This document shows, one piece after another, positions 25,932 through 36,586 of a DNA stretch of 64,000 nt (the stretch's first letter is position 1; each line of letters begins with the position of its first letter). The notes beneath the pieces were generated by a model. It saw only the letters and a list, made by a program, of their open reading frames with translations, ran no database searches and had not been told where the DNA came from. Origin of the DNA: Prolixibacter bellariivorans ATCC BAA-1284 (lineage in GTDB: Bacteria > Bacteroidota > Bacteroidia > Bacteroidales > Prolixibacteraceae); the NCBI RefSeq assembly GCF_000621705.1, contig NZ_JHXO01000007.1, positions 248,001 through 312,000 of the forward strand, read 5' to 3'. The translations under genes were made by a program, and so were the position numbers.

Positions 25932-28490
25932 ATGAGTATGGATTCAAAATTTTCACCCAGAATAAAAGATGTCCTCTCCTACAGTCGTGAAGAAGCTATC
26001 CGACTGGGGAATGATCATATTGGAACTGAACACCTTTTTCTTGGAATTCTAAGAGATGGTGAGGGAGTTGCCATTGATATTATGACCCAGTTAGGCATTG
26101 ATTTCTCCGGCATTAAAAAGGATGTGGAAAAAGCAGTTATTAATGACAAACCTCTTGAGCCCGATGCTTCGGTTCCATTGATGAAGAGCACTGAGAAAGT
26201 TCTGAAAATTGTGTACCTCGAAGCACGCTCATTGAACGAACAGACCATTAGTACAGGACATTTACTTCTGGCTATTCTGAAGGATCAAAATAGCCTGGTA
26301 AGTCAGCTGTTCAATGACTATGGTTTGGGTTATGACGATGTTAAAACCGAACTTGAGCATCTTTCAAAGACCAAAAACAAATCCGATTTTCCGGAAGACA
26401 GCGATGACCAGGACGATATGTATGGTGGTCGTGGTAGCGGAAGCGGACAAGGTGGTTCAGGAAGCACCAAAGGTTCATCGCCAAAAACCGAAACTCCGGT
26501 TCTCGACAATTTTGGTATCGATATTACCAAAGCAGCCGTTGAAGGCAGCCTTGATCCGATTGTTGGTCGTCAGAAAGAGATTGAGCGGATTGCGCAGGTT
26601 TTAAGCCGTCGCAAGAAGAATAACCCGGTATTGATCGGTGAACCAGGCGTAGGTAAATCAGCCATTGTGGAAGGTTTGGCTTTGCGTATCGCACAGAAAA
26701 AAGTTTCGCGCGTGTTGTTTGACAAACGTGTAGTAAGCCTTGATTTGGCATCGATTGTAGCCGGAACGAAATACCGCGGACAGTTTGAGGAACGCATGAA
26801 AGCGATTCTGAATGAGCTGTCGAAAGTGGACAACGTGATTCTTTTCATCGATGAGATTCACACGATTGTTGGTGCTGGTGGCGCTACCGGATCGCTGGAT
26901 GCAGCTAATATGCTGAAACCAGCGTTGGCTCGTGGTGATATTCAATGTATTGGAGCCACCACCCTGGATGAATACCGGCAGCACATTGAAAAAGACGGTG
27001 CTTTGGAACGTCGTTTCCAGAAAGTGATGGTTGAGCCGACCAGCATTGAGGAAACCATCGAAATTCTCAATAACATTAAGGAACGTTATGAGGATCACCA
27101 CAACGTGATGTACACACCGGAAGCAATTGACGCTTGTGTGAAACTCACAACCCGTTACATCACCGACCGACATCTTCCTGATAAAGCCATTGATGCACTG
27201 GACGAATCAGGTTCAAGGGTTCATATCTCCAACATTACAGTGCCTGACAGAATTGTAAAACTGGAAGATCAGATTGAAAATACCCGGAATGAAAAGATTC
27301 AGGCCGTAAAGAGTCAGAATTTTGAGTTGGCCGCCAGTTTCCGTGATAATGAAAAAAACCTGCTAGCCAAACTCGACAAAGAGAAGGAAGAGTGGGAAAA
27401 GGAACTGGAGAGTCATCGTGAAACTGTTGGTGAAGAGGAAGTTGCTGATGTAGTTTCCATGATGTCTGGTATACCTGTACAGCGTATTGCTGAAGCAGAA
27501 GGTAAAAAGCTGAAGAATATGCTGGCCGACATGCGAGCCAATGTAGTTGGTCAGGATGAAGCTTTGCAGAAAATTACTAAAGCCATTCAGCGAAACCGGG
27601 CCGGACTGAAAGATCCGAATAAACCGATTGGAACCTTTATTTTCCTTGGACCTACCGGTGTAGGAAAAACGCAGTTAGCAAAAGTACTTGCTGAGTATCT
27701 GTTTGATTCCACCGAAGCGCTTATCCGGATTGATATGAGCGAATACATGGAGAAATTTTCTGTGTCGCGCTTGGTAGGTGCACCTCCCGGATACGTTGGT
27801 TACGAAGAAGGTGGCCAGCTGACGGAAAAAGTCAGAAGAAAACCGTATGCTGTGGTGTTGCTTGATGAAATCGAAAAAGCACATCCTGATGTATTCAACT
27901 TGTTGCTGCAGGTGTTGGACGAAGGTCGTTTGACTGACAGTTTGGGGCGTAAAATTGATTTCCGGAATACAATCATTATTATGACGTCCAATATTGGAAC
28001 CCGCCAATTAAAAGACTTCGGTCAAGGATTGGGATTCAATATCAGGAAAACAACTGAAGATGAGAACGAGCACGCAAAATACATTATTCAGAAAGCATTG
28101 AAACGTGCTTTTGCTCCTGAATTCCTGAACCGTGTGGACGATGTGGTTCTCTTCAATACGTTATCGAAAGAGCACATTGGCAAGATTATCGATATTGAGC
28201 TTAAAGGCTTGTACGGGCGTGTTGAAGCATTGAACTATAAGCTTAAAATCACCGCAAAGGCGAAAGATTTTATTGCCGATAAAGGTTTCGATCCACAGTT
28301 TGGGGCCCGTCCGTTGAAAAGGGCTATTCAGAAATACCTGGAGGATGAGATGGCTGAAGCCATTATTCAGAACCGTATTGAAGATGGCTCAACAATAACC
28401 ATTGATTACAATGCCAAAGAAGAAAAAATGGTGGTCAAGATTGTCTCACCGACAGAGCCACCCAAGGCATTAGAGAATAACAGCAATTAA
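25932..28490 (+). CDS. clpC: ATP-dependent Clp protease ATP-binding subunit ClpC
   Basis: The 852-residue AAA+ unfoldase has two Clp_N repeats (about 5-145), a Gly/Ser-rich linker (about 158-182), AAA-1 with GEPGVGKS, a UVR-containing middle domain (about 440-500) and AAA-2 with GPTGVGKT, followed by the C-terminal ClpB_D2 small domain. The UVR motif and middle-domain length distinguish ClpC from ClpA and ClpB. It unfolds substrates for ClpP in protein quality control. It is divergent from gyrA and ends in a shared terminator with mazG. Confidence 0.95.
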   Translation: MSMDSKFSPRIKDVLSYSREEAIRLGNDHIGTEHLFLGILRDGEGVAIDIMTQLGIDFSGIKKDVEKAVINDKPLEPDASVPLMKSTEKVLKIVYLEARSLNEQTISTGHLLLAILKDQNSLVSQLFNDYGLGYDDVKTELEHLSKTKNKSDFPEDSDDQDDMYGGRGSGSGQGGSGSTKGSSPKTETPVLDNFGIDITKAAVEGSLDPIVGRQKEIERIAQVLSRRKKNNPVLIGEPGVGKSAIVEGLALRIAQKKVSRVLFDKRVVSLDLASIVAGTKYRGQFEERMKAILNELSKVDNVILFIDEIHTIVGAGGATGSLDAANMLKPALARGDIQCIGATTLDEYRQHIEKDGALERRFQKVMVEPTSIEETIEILNNIKERYEDHHNVMYTPEAIDACVKLTTRYITDRHLPDKAIDALDESGSRVHISNITVPDRIVKLEDQIENTRNEKIQAVKSQNFELAASFRDNEKNLLAKLDKEKEEWEKELESHRETVGEEEVADVVSMMSGIPVQRIAEAEGKKLKNMLADMRANVVGQDEALQKITKAIQRNRAGLKDPNKPIGTFIFLGPTGVGKTQLAKVLAEYLFDSTEALIRIDMSEYMEKFSVSRLVGAPPGYVGYEEGGQLTEKVRRKPYAVVLLDEIEKAHPDVFNLLLQVLDEGRLTDSLGRKIDFRNTIIIMTSNIGTRQLKDFGQGLGFNIRKTTEDENEHAKYIIQKALKRAFAPEFLNRVDDVVLFNTLSKEHIGKIIDIELKGLYGRVEALNYKLKITAKAKDFIADKGFDPQFGARPLKRAIQKYLEDEMAEAIIQNRIEDGSTITIDYNAKEEKMVVKIVSPTEPPKALENNSN

Positions 28491-28520
28491 AAAACGGCCC
28501 TTCGGGGCCGTTTTCTTTTG
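28489..28520. terminator. Bidirectional terminator between clpC and mazG
   Basis: AAAACGGCCC-TTCG-GGGCCGTTTT is a perfect stem with a UUCG tetraloop, A-rich on one side and T-rich on the other, between two convergent genes. Confidence 0.95.
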
Positions 28521-28522
28521 TA

Positions 28523-29308
28523 TTAATTTTTATCCAGTTTCTTCGCTTCCTCCCAGTATTTGTCCATCTCTTCCAGACTCATATCATGCATGGAACGTCC
28601 GTTACCAAGCGTTTTCTCTTCAAGGTAGTTGAATCGGCGGATGAATTTTCTATTAGTGCGTTCCAGTGCTGTTTCCGGATCAATATCGTACAATCGTGCG
28701 GCATTGACCAGCGAAAAGAATAGATCGCCAAATTCCTGTTCCATTTTAACCTGGTCATTTACTTTCAGTTCGTGCTCTACCTCCGACAGTTCTTCTTTCA
28801 CCTTGTCCCAAACCTGTTCCCGGTGTTCCCAATCGAAGCCGACTCCCCTCGCCTTCTCCTGTATCCGATTGGCTTTAACCAATGCCGGAAGCGCTGCAGG
28901 AACGCCTTCCAGAACTTTCTTCTTACGCCCTTTTTCCTTCAATTTCAACGCTTCCCAGTTTTCTTCCACTTCCGATGCATCGGCAACCGACACATCTCCA
29001 AATACGTGTGGATGCCGGTAAATTAGTTTTTCCGTCAGCGCATTAATCACATCACCAATATCGAATGAGTTCATTTCGTCACCAATTTTGGCATAAAAGA
29101 CAATATGCAGCAGAATATCGCCCAACTCTTTTTTTATTTCAGGAAAGTCGCGCTCGATGATGGCATCACCCAATTCGTATGTTTCTTCGATGGTTAACTT
29201 GCGAAGCGATTCAAGGGTTTGCTTCCGATCCCACGGGCATTTCACCCTCAGTTCGTCCATTATATCCAGCAACTTTCCAAATGCCTCCAGGTGTTCCTTC
29301 TTCGCCAT
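28523..29308 (-). CDS. mazG: Nucleoside triphosphate pyrophosphohydrolase MazG
   Basis: The 261-residue protein has two all-alpha MazG domains. The first (about 20-100) holds CPWDRKQTLESLRKLTIEETYE and the metal-binding pattern ELGDILLHIVFYA. The second (about 160-245) holds the parallel EFGDLFFSLVNAARL. It hydrolyses NTPs to NMP plus pyrophosphate and helps clear damaged nucleotides. It is a single gene converging on clpC. Confidence 0.95.
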   Translation of the reverse strand: MAKKEHLEAFGKLLDIMDELRVKCPWDRKQTLESLRKLTIEETYELGDAIIERDFPEIKKELGDILLHIVFYAKIGDEMNSFDIGDVINALTEKLIYRHPHVFGDVSVADASEVEENWEALKLKEKGRKKKVLEGVPAALPALVKANRIQEKARGVGFDWEHREQVWDKVKEELSEVEHELKVNDQVKMEQEFGDLFFSLVNAARLYDIDPETALERTNRKFIRRFNYLEEKTLGNGRSMHDMSLEEMDKYWEEAKKLDKN

Positions 29309-29491
29309 GTAATCCGTTATTTAGTATATGACAATTTATTTTTTTGAACCAAAACGGCTTTACCGAGTTTTGATTTGCGAACGAAGTTAATAAATTCTTG
29401 TGTAGGGTTAATCTGCCGAAAGGTTGTCGCACCAACACGAAAAAAAGTGTTTATTTTGTAGTGCCTTTCATTGAGGTGATAATAACTGTCT

Positions 29492-30445
29492 ATGATCGAA
29501 AAGATTTTTGAACTCGAAGGCGTAGAACATACTTCTTTCTTCGGAGTACGGAACAGCAAAATTGATCTGATAAAGTCCTACTTCCCAAAACTAATCATCA
29601 CAGCCCGTGGGCACAGCGTTAAAGTAAAAGGCGAACCTACGGAAATAGAGGAGTTTACCACCAAATTTCAGCTGGTACTTGACCACTACTACCATTACAA
29701 TTCTTTGTCGGACGAAAGCATTCATCAAATTATGATGGACGCGGTGAAGACCATCGACCAGCAATTTCCCGGACAGGAAGATATCTTACTTTTCGGCAAT
29801 TCCGGCAAACCCATACGCGCCCGCACTCCTAATCAGCACAAGCTAGTCGAAAAAGCAAAAAAAGATGATTTGATTTTTGCTATCGGTCCGGCCGGTTCCG
29901 GTAAAACATATACCGCTATTGCGTTGGCTGTTCGTGCGCTGAAGAACCGTGAAATAAAACGCATTATTTTGAGTCGCCCGGCCGTTGAAGCCGGAGAAAA
30001 TCTGGGCTTCCTACCCGGCGATTTGAAAGAGAAGATCGATCCATATCTCCAGCCGTTGTATGATGCGCTGCTCGATATGATTCCTCCCCGTAAGCTGGAA
30101 GAATTCCTGAAAGACGGCGTTATACAGATTGCGCCGCTGGCTTTTATGCGCGGACGTACACTCAGCAATGCCTATGTCATTTTGGATGAAGCGCAGAATA
30201 CCTCCATTCCACAGTTGAAAATGTTTTTAACCCGTATGGGGTTGAACACAAAATATGTGATTACCGGCGATATTACGCAGATTGATTTGCCGAAAAAACA
30301 GCCTTCGGGGTTAATAACAGCACTGCGAATTTTAAGGGAGGTGGATGGAATTTCCATCATCGAGTTCGATAAAGGCGATATTATCCGGCATCGACTGGTT
30401 CGTGATATTGTGGAGGCATATGACCATTACGACAAATCGAAATAA
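29492..30445 (+). CDS. PhoH family ATPase
   Basis: The 317-residue protein has a KH-like N-terminal part (about 1-95) and a PhoH P-loop ATPase domain (about 108-312). The Walker A motif is GPAGSGKT, Walker B VILDEAQNT, and SRPAVEAGENLGFLPGD is the family signature. PhoH proteins are putative RNA-linked ATPases; the precise role is not settled. purC begins 30 nt downstream, so co-transcription is likely. Confidence 0.93.
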   Translation: MIEKIFELEGVEHTSFFGVRNSKIDLIKSYFPKLIITARGHSVKVKGEPTEIEEFTTKFQLVLDHYYHYNSLSDESIHQIMMDAVKTIDQQFPGQEDILLFGNSGKPIRARTPNQHKLVEKAKKDDLIFAIGPAGSGKTYTAIALAVRALKNREIKRIILSRPAVEAGENLGFLPGDLKEKIDPYLQPLYDALLDMIPPRKLEEFLKDGVIQIAPLAFMRGRTLSNAYVILDEAQNTSIPQLKMFLTRMGLNTKYVITGDITQIDLPKKQPSGLITALRILREVDGISIIEFDKGDIIRHRLVRDIVEAYDHYDKSK

Positions 30446-30475
30446 GCATTATAAAAACCATTAAACTTTGTCAAC

Positions 30476-31432
30476 ATGAGTAGTAAAGCCATTATTAAGA
30501 CAGATTTCAGTTTTCCAGGACAAAAAAGCGTTTACAAGGGAAAAGTGCGTGATGTGTACAACATCAACGACGATTACCTGGCAATGATTGTTTCCGACCG
30601 GATTTCTGCCTTCGATGTGGTTCTTCCGGAAGGTATTCCTTATAAAGGACAGGTACTGAATCAGATTGCAGCCAAGTTTCTGGATGCAACTGCCGATATT
30701 GTTCCCAACTGGAAAATCGCGACTCCCGACCCGATGGTAACGGTTGGACATATGTGTGAGCCATTCAAAGTGGAAATGGTCATCCGTGGTTACCTAACCG
30801 GACACGCATGGCGCGAGTACCGTGACGGAAAACGATCCCTTTGCGGAATTCCGCTTCCGGAAGGAATGAAAGAGAATCAGAAATTTGATCAGCCACTCCT
30901 CACTCCTACTACCAAAGCCGACGAAGGTCATGATGAAGATATTTCCCGTGAGGAAATTTTGGCCCAGGGACTGGTAAGTGAGGAAGACTACGTGTTACTT
31001 GAGAAATACACACGTGAATTATTCCAGCGGGGAACGGAAATGGCTGCCGAAAAAGGACTGATTTTGGTAGATACCAAATATGAATTTGGTAAGAAGAACG
31101 GTCAGATTTATCTGATTGATGAAATTCATACGCCCGATTCTTCGCGTTATTTCTATGCTGATGGTTACGAAGAGAGACTGGCCAAAGGCGAGAAACAAAA
31201 GCAGCTTTCGAAAGAATTTGTACGCCAGTGGCTCATCGAAAACGGATTCCAGGGACAGGAAGGTCAGCAAGTTCCGGAAATGAATGAGGAGTTCGTTAAC
31301 CAGGTTTCTGAGCGTTACATTGAGCTTTTCGAGAAGATTACCGGTGACACATTTCAAAAAGCTGAAGCAAATGATGTTGCTGCCCGTATCGAATCGAATG
31401 TAAAAAGTTATATCGAGCAGAAGCTTTCGTAA
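30476..31432 (+). CDS. purC: Phosphoribosylaminoimidazole-succinocarboxamide synthase
   Basis: The 318-residue enzyme joins CAIR and aspartate using ATP to make SAICAR in purine synthesis. Family motifs seen are [46 protein letters not shown] and [12 protein letters not shown]. The length is that of the longer PurC type (about 300 residues) rather than the short E. coli form. It lies between phoH and an exported thioredoxin. Confidence 0.96.
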   Translation: MSSKAIIKTDFSFPGQKSVYKGKVRDVYNINDDYLAMIVSDRISAFDVVLPEGIPYKGQVLNQIAAKFLDATADIVPNWKIATPDPMVTVGHMCEPFKVEMVIRGYLTGHAWREYRDGKRSLCGIPLPEGMKENQKFDQPLLTPTTKADEGHDEDISREEILAQGLVSEEDYVLLEKYTRELFQRGTEMAAEKGLILVDTKYEFGKKNGQIYLIDEIHTPDSSRYFYADGYEERLAKGEKQKQLSKEFVRQWLIENGFQGQEGQQVPEMNEEFVNQVSERYIELFEKITGDTFQKAEANDVAARIESNVKSYIEQKLS

Positions 31433-31489
31433 AACTCATTGCATAACTAAAGTTTTAGTTACGACAATTTATTCACGTAAATAAGTCAC

Positions 31490-31996
31490 ATGAAAAAAAC
31501 CATCCTACTCAGCCTTTTTCTGGCTTTTGCCACCCTGGTTTTTGCGAATGGCACAGGAACAAAAGTTGAAACCGGGCAATCTGTTCCGGAGTTCAAATTC
31601 CACGACCAAAACGGGAAAAAGGTATCCATCTCCGATTTCAAAGGAAAAGTGGTGATGATTAATTTCTTTGCGACCTGGTGTCCTCCCTGTCGGAAGGAAT
31701 TACCTGAAGTTCAGAAGCAAATCTGGGATAAGTACAAGGATAATCCCAATTTTGTCATGTTAGTTTTTGGTCGCGAACAGACAGCTGACGAGCTTAACAA
31801 GTTTAAGAAGGAGAATCATTATACATTTCCTATTATTCCGGATGAGAAACGGAAAATCTTCAGCTTGTTTGCAGAGCAGTCTATTCCGCGGAATTTCGTC
31901 ATCGGGCCTGATGGTAAGATCATTTTTGAATCAATTGGCTACACTCCAAAAGATTTTAAAAATCTGTTGGATGTATTAGCCAGGAACGTTCAATGA
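31490..31996 (+). CDS. Exported TlpA/ResA-like thioredoxin
   Basis: The 168-residue protein has a signal peptide (1-20) and a thioredoxin fold of the AhpC-TSA/TlpA type. The redox motif is WCPPC with Cys64 and Cys67 in FFATWCPPCRKE, and a cis-proline segment SIPRNFVIGPDG lies at the C-terminal half. It should reduce disulfides or maintain cytochrome-maturation partners in the periplasm; the partner is unknown. A strong terminator follows. Confidence 0.92.
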   Translation: MKKTILLSLFLAFATLVFANGTGTKVETGQSVPEFKFHDQNGKKVSISDFKGKVVMINFFATWCPPCRKELPEVQKQIWDKYKDNPNFVMLVFGREQTADELNKFKKENHYTFPIIPDEKRKIFSLFAEQSIPRNFVIGPDGKIIFESIGYTPKDFKNLLDVLARNVQ

Positions 31997-32018
31997 CAAT
32001 AATACGAAGCTAGTAATT

Positions 32019-32048
32019 GAGGGGAATCGAATTGATTCCCCTTTTTTG
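32019..32048 (+). terminator. Terminator after the thioredoxin gene
   Basis: GGGGAATC/GATTCCCC stem with a 5-nt loop followed by TTTTTTG. Confidence 0.92.
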
Positions 32049-32107
32049 TTGGCTATTTTGCCGAAACTCCCCTTTTGGCTACTTTTAGTTGCGTTAAACA
32101 CAATAAA

Positions 32108-35100
32108 ATGACGGAAAGGAATGATATCCTTCGGCTTCGGGCACGAATAGCTGAATTAGAAAACAAAGTTGAAGAACTTGGGCAGGTTTGGGAACTAACC
32201 GGCACAGGCTATTTCAAAGATGATGGAATAAAAGGCTTCTGGTCCAACGAACTTTTGGCAATTGCCGGATACCATCGTGGCGAGGTTGATGAACGGTTTT
32301 ACACTTTCCTCGATACGGTTGTGCACCCGGAAGATCTCAAATATGTCGACCGCCAACATGCGCTACTTGTTCCTGACGTTAATCGCATTCTAAACTACCG
32401 GATCATTGACAAAAACAAAAATATTCTTCATGTCCAGGAAAAGGTTCGTTTAACTATTTCCGACGACAATCGAAAAATGTTAACCGGAACAATCCATGAC
32501 ATTTCGGCTTTTTTCACGATAGATGCTTCGCCTAAGGAGAACCCTACCTCTTACCATGCTTTAATAAACGGGGCCAATGACCGGATTGCCCTTCTAAAAG
32601 AAGATCAAACGAAAGTATTGGTCAATACCGCTTATTACCAGTCGCTTAGATATAGCGAATTGCAACAATCGAAATTACTGGAACGCAATCTGGTACTGCC
32701 TGACGACAAAAAAATTTACGACAATGCCTTTCAGACAGCCTTGCAGTCAGGAAGTTCGGTGGCTGAATACCGTATTCACGATCAAGTAGGTCAGAATCAT
32801 TTTATGGATACCCGCTTTACCCGAATTTGGTCCGACAACGGAAAGACTCCTTATGTTCTCCAGATTTCAAGAGATATCACACAGTTGAAGGAAGCGGAAA
32901 TCAGGCAAACGGAAAGTGAAAGCAAGTTTAGGAGATTATTTGAAGTGTCCAACGATGCTATTCTGCTCTTAAAGGAATCCGGCGAAATAGTGGATTGTAA
33001 CCGAAAGACAGCCGCACTTTTTGAAACATCACGTAGTGAGTTAATTGGTCACTTCCCCTGGGAGCTGTCTCCCGAAAGGCAACCCAATGGTAAACCTTCA
33101 AAAGAAAAAGCTATTACAATCTTCAATGAAGCGCTTTCAGGAGAGAAACCCATATTTCATTGGCAGCATCTTAGCAGGAAGGGGTATTTGTTTGATGCAG
33201 AAATCCAGTTGTCATCTATTCAGGTTAATAATCAGCAACTTTTACTAGTCAACCTGCGCGATACCACGCGGCAGAGTCTGGTTGAAAACGCGTTACGCGA
33301 GTCAGAACAGAAATTTCGCAAGTTCTTTGATAATAGCTTGCTTGGGAATATAATTACCCTGGCCGATCATTCCTTTGCTGAAGTAAATGAGAAAGCCTGT
33401 TCAATTTTAGGGTATGCTCAATCCGAGCTCAAAGTAATGAACTGGACACAAATTGTCCATCAAGAAGATCATTCTGCGATGCTTCCTGAAATTGAACAGA
33501 TTTTTCAAGGTAGAAAAAATGAGATAACCCGGGAGATTAGGCTGGAGCGCAAGAATGGCCACTTACTTTTTGGATTAGTGGCCATTGCGCCACTTAAAAA
33601 CGATGCGGGAAAGGTATATGCCATTCTCACCTCGCTTTTGGATATTACCGATCGCAAATTAGCCGAAAATGCCTTAAAGCAAAGTCAGCAGCGACTTTCT
33701 TCCATTTTTGAAAATGCTCCGCTGGGAATCATTATTCTCGATGGAAATGGAAAACTGTTCATGTGGAATGAACGGTTTGTCAGTATCCTGAATGCACGTG
33801 GCGAACGAATCGATATGGATTACATTGCCCGTCACATGCAACCGGACGATGTGAACGACACCAGAGAGGCTTTGAAGAAACTGGTTGTTGGGAGAACTGA
33901 TTCGCTTGTCATGACCAAGGCATACCGGTTAAATCATGAAGAGACATTATGGTTAAAAGTAACAGCTTCTTCCATCAAGGATGATGATAGTCGAGTACAG
34001 TACATTGTCTGTATGATTGAAGATATTACGACTCAAACTTCCATCAGTGACTCGTTAAAAGCCAGTGAACGGCGCTTCCGGTCGCTATTTTCGCATATGC
34101 GCAATGGTTTTATGATTATTGATGTAATAAAGGATGATGATGCCCACATCAGGAACTTTCAATTTGTTGAAGTCAACGAAGCCATCGAAGAAGTAACCGG
34201 GTTTCCCCGAAATCAATACGCAGGTAAACTAGCCTCCGTTTTGATGGGAAGACAAGCCCGCTACTGGTTCCCCTATTTGGATGAAATACTGATAAATCAG
34301 GCCGTTATACAGGAAGAATTTTTCATTAAAGACACCGGACGGTATTTGGAAATAACCGCTTACCCCTTGCAGGGAAACCAAATAGCAGCGATTCTGGAAG
34401 ACGTAAGTGAACGAAAAATGACCGAAACTTCGTTGATGGTCAATGAGCAAAAGTTCCGAAGTCTTGCCGAAAACAACCAGGATGCCATCATTCGCTACGA
34501 CAGCCACAAATGGGTAACCTACCTGAACCGACAGGCAGAGGAACTTTTCCAGCTCCGCTTGATTGACATCATGAGTCAACCACTTCCTGAAAAGGTCTGG
34601 AAGAAAAGTCAACGGAAGAAATGGGATGAAACACTCGGGTACGTATTAAAATCGGGTGAGTCAAAACATATCGAAACCCATCACAAGCGCAAAGGGAAAC
34701 AAGTGATCATGCTTTGGCGCCTAACTCCAGAGTTTTCGACCAATAATAAAATCATTTCTGTTCTGGCGGTTTCCCGCGATGTGACACTAATGAAAGAAGC
34801 ACAACAGCAATTACTGTTCGCTAAAGAAAAAGCGGAAGAGAGCGACAAGCTAAAGTCTGCTTTCCTGGCCAATATGTCTCATGAAATCAGGACCCCGCTG
34901 AACGGGATTATGGGATTTGCCGAGTTGCTGAAACTTTCGAATATTGGTGAAGACGAAAAACAGGATTTTCTGGAGAATATCACGCAAAGCGGATATAAAT
35001 TACTGAATATCATTAATGATATTCTTGACCTGTCGAAAATTGAGGCCGGTCAGATCAACATTGTTCGTAACCGTTTCTCGGTGAACCGGATGCTAAACGA

Positions 35101-35965
35101 CCTGTATAAACTATTCCAGCCTAAGCTCAATCTTTCGAAGTCGAAAGTAAATATGGCCGTCACTGCAGCACTGAAAGATCAGGAGAGTTTCATTTTCAGT
35201 GATGAAGGCCGGCTAAGACAAATCATTATCAACCTGGTTGATAATGCACTTAAATTTACCGAAGAAGGCGAAATTGAATTTGGATACGAGATTTCTGACC
35301 ATACTACCATTCGGTTTTTTGTGAAAGACTCGGGAATTGGTATTCCGGAGGATAAACGCCAGGCCATTTTCGAACGATTCCGGCAAGCGCAGGATACGCA
35401 TCTGAATAAATACGGAGGGACCGGGCTAGGGTTGTCCATCGCCAAAGGTTTTGCGGAACTACTGGGTGGTACTATCGATTTCACTTCGGAAGTTGGTAAA
35501 GGAACGACCTTCTATTTAACTCTCCCCTTCCCCGCAGGTTCAGGTTTCACTGATGAAAATACATCGCCTGATGAACTAGCTTTTGATCCGGAAATGTACG
35601 ACTGGACCGGTAAGAAAATTCTATTAATTGACGACGATCGGAGTAATTTCTTCCTGCTAAGAAGACTGCTTAAGGAAACCGGTTGCCAGGTAGATTTAGC
35701 TCAAAATGCAAGCGAAGGGATAAAAAGTCTAAAAAAGAATAATTATTCGACAATACTGATGGACATTCGTCTCCCGGACATCAATGGATTTGATTTGACA
35801 AAAAAGCTGCGAAAAGAACAAAATAACATCCCGATTATTTTCCAAACGGCTAATGTCATGGAAGAGGATCGAAAGAAAGCGTTTGATGTTGGAGCTGATG
35901 ATTTTCTTTCCAAGCCTCTCGATTTCGAGGATTTGTTCCATGTACTCGAAAAATTTCTGAAATAA
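32108..35965 (+). CDS. Multi-PAS hybrid histidine kinase
   Basis: The frame opens at a TTG (32075) but the ATG at 32108 is preferred, giving 1285 residues. A short coiled coil is followed by about seven PAS units; clear starts include KFRRLFEVSNDAILLL, KFRKFFDNSLLG, RLSSIFENAPLGIIIL and RFRSLFSHMRNG. HisKA has His925 in NMSHEIRTPLNG, then HATPase (DNALKFT, GIGIPEDKR, GTGLGLSIAKG) and a C-terminal receiver with Asp1219 in LMDIRLPD. No transmembrane segment is seen, so it is a cytoplasmic sensor with an unknown signal. A TTTTG-N19-TACTTTTA pair (32056-32087) may be its promoter. No regulator gene is adjacent. Confidence 0.93.
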   Translation: MTERNDILRLRARIAELENKVEELGQVWELTGTGYFKDDGIKGFWSNELLAIAGYHRGEVDERFYTFLDTVVHPEDLKYVDRQHALLVPDVNRILNYRIIDKNKNILHVQEKVRLTISDDNRKMLTGTIHDISAFFTIDASPKENPTSYHALINGANDRIALLKEDQTKVLVNTAYYQSLRYSELQQSKLLERNLVLPDDKKIYDNAFQTALQSGSSVAEYRIHDQVGQNHFMDTRFTRIWSDNGKTPYVLQISRDITQLKEAEIRQTESESKFRRLFEVSNDAILLLKESGEIVDCNRKTAALFETSRSELIGHFPWELSPERQPNGKPSKEKAITIFNEALSGEKPIFHWQHLSRKGYLFDAEIQLSSIQVNNQQLLLVNLRDTTRQSLVENALRESEQKFRKFFDNSLLGNIITLADHSFAEVNEKACSILGYAQSELKVMNWTQIVHQEDHSAMLPEIEQIFQGRKNEITREIRLERKNGHLLFGLVAIAPLKNDAGKVYAILTSLLDITDRKLAENALKQSQQRLSSIFENAPLGIIILDGNGKLFMWNERFVSILNARGERIDMDYIARHMQPDDVNDTREALKKLVVGRTDSLVMTKAYRLNHEETLWLKVTASSIKDDDSRVQYIVCMIEDITTQTSISDSLKASERRFRSLFSHMRNGFMIIDVIKDDDAHIRNFQFVEVNEAIEEVTGFPRNQYAGKLASVLMGRQARYWFPYLDEILINQAVIQEEFFIKDTGRYLEITAYPLQGNQIAAILEDVSERKMTETSLMVNEQKFRSLAENNQDAIIRYDSHKWVTYLNRQAEELFQLRLIDIMSQPLPEKVWKKSQRKKWDETLGYVLKSGESKHIETHHKRKGKQVIMLWRLTPEFSTNNKIISVLAVSRDVTLMKEAQQQLLFAKEKAEESDKLKSAFLANMSHEIRTPLNGIMGFAELLKLSNIGEDEKQDFLENITQSGYKLLNIINDILDLSKIEAGQINIVRNRFSVNRMLNDLYKLFQPKLNLSKSKVNMAVTAALKDQESFIFSDEGRLRQIIINLVDNALKFTEEGEIEFGYEISDHTTIRFFVKDSGIGIPEDKRQAIFERFRQAQDTHLNKYGGTGLGLSIAKGFAELLGGTIDFTSEVGKGTTFYLTLPFPAGSGFTDENTSPDELAFDPEMYDWTGKKILLIDDDRSNFFLLRRLLKETGCQVDLAQNASEGIKSLKKNNYSTILMDIRLPDINGFDLTKKLRKEQNNIPIIFQTANVMEEDRKKAFDVGADDFLSKPLDFEDLFHVLEKFLK

Positions 35966-36001
35966 AAAAAGGGCATTCAATGCTGAATGCCCTCACCTTT
36001 T
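35963..36001. terminator. Bidirectional terminator
   Basis: AGGGCATTCA/TGAATGCCCT with a 4-nt loop, an A-run on the left and T-rich sequence on the right, between the convergent kinase and DUF5606 genes. Confidence 0.85.
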
Positions 36002-36014
36002 ATCTATAAATGAG

Positions 36015-36455
36015 TTATTCTTTGGTATCGTCTTCCGAAGTTTCAGATTCAGTTTCTTCTTCATTTTCCTCATCATCGTCATTCAGCAACTCCTTTTCCT
36101 GCAACAGGTTGTACCACTGAATAACCTTCCGGATATCGGAAATGTATACCTGGTCACGGTCATAATCAGGCAATACCTCAGCAAAATAATTGGTAAGCTC
36201 TTCCGTTGATGCCTTATGGCTGATTGCTTTACCACCATTTTCCTTCTCAATGATGTTTTTGAAAACCTCCTTCAATGGAACATCTTCCTGTAAAGTGTAA
36301 ATGGCAATATCTTCCAGCGAACTGATTTTAGAGCTGGCAAATGCCGGCATCTTCTTTCCGTTCAGCAACGATTCGACAATGATGTTATTCTTTCCTTCGG
36401 ATACTACTTTGAAAAGTCCGGGCTGACCGGAAATCGCCAAAATTCCTTTTAACAT
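36015..36455 (-). CDS. DUF5606 domain protein
   Basis: The 146-residue cytoplasmic protein starts MLKGILAISGQPGLFKVVSE, the hallmark of the DUF5606 family found throughout Bacteroidota. An SH3-like N-terminal part (about 1-55) is followed by a helical part (about 60-122) and a highly acidic tail (D/E run, about 123-146). Its function is unknown. It is a single leftward gene facing the kinase gene. Confidence 0.88.
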   Translation of the reverse strand: MLKGILAISGQPGLFKVVSEGKNNIIVESLLNGKKMPAFASSKISSLEDIAIYTLQEDVPLKEVFKNIIEKENGGKAISHKASTEELTNYFAEVLPDYDRDQVYISDIRKVIQWYNLLQEKELLNDDDEENEEETESETSEDDTKE

Positions 36456-36586
36456 ATGCTTCGTTTCTTATTTTTTTGGTGCACGAATATAGTAAATAAA
36501 TTGGCGTAAAACCTTGACAAAAGTAAAGTGGATATAATCCGGAATGCATTTTTACAACATCCCGGATCGAATCCATTAGTTTATTA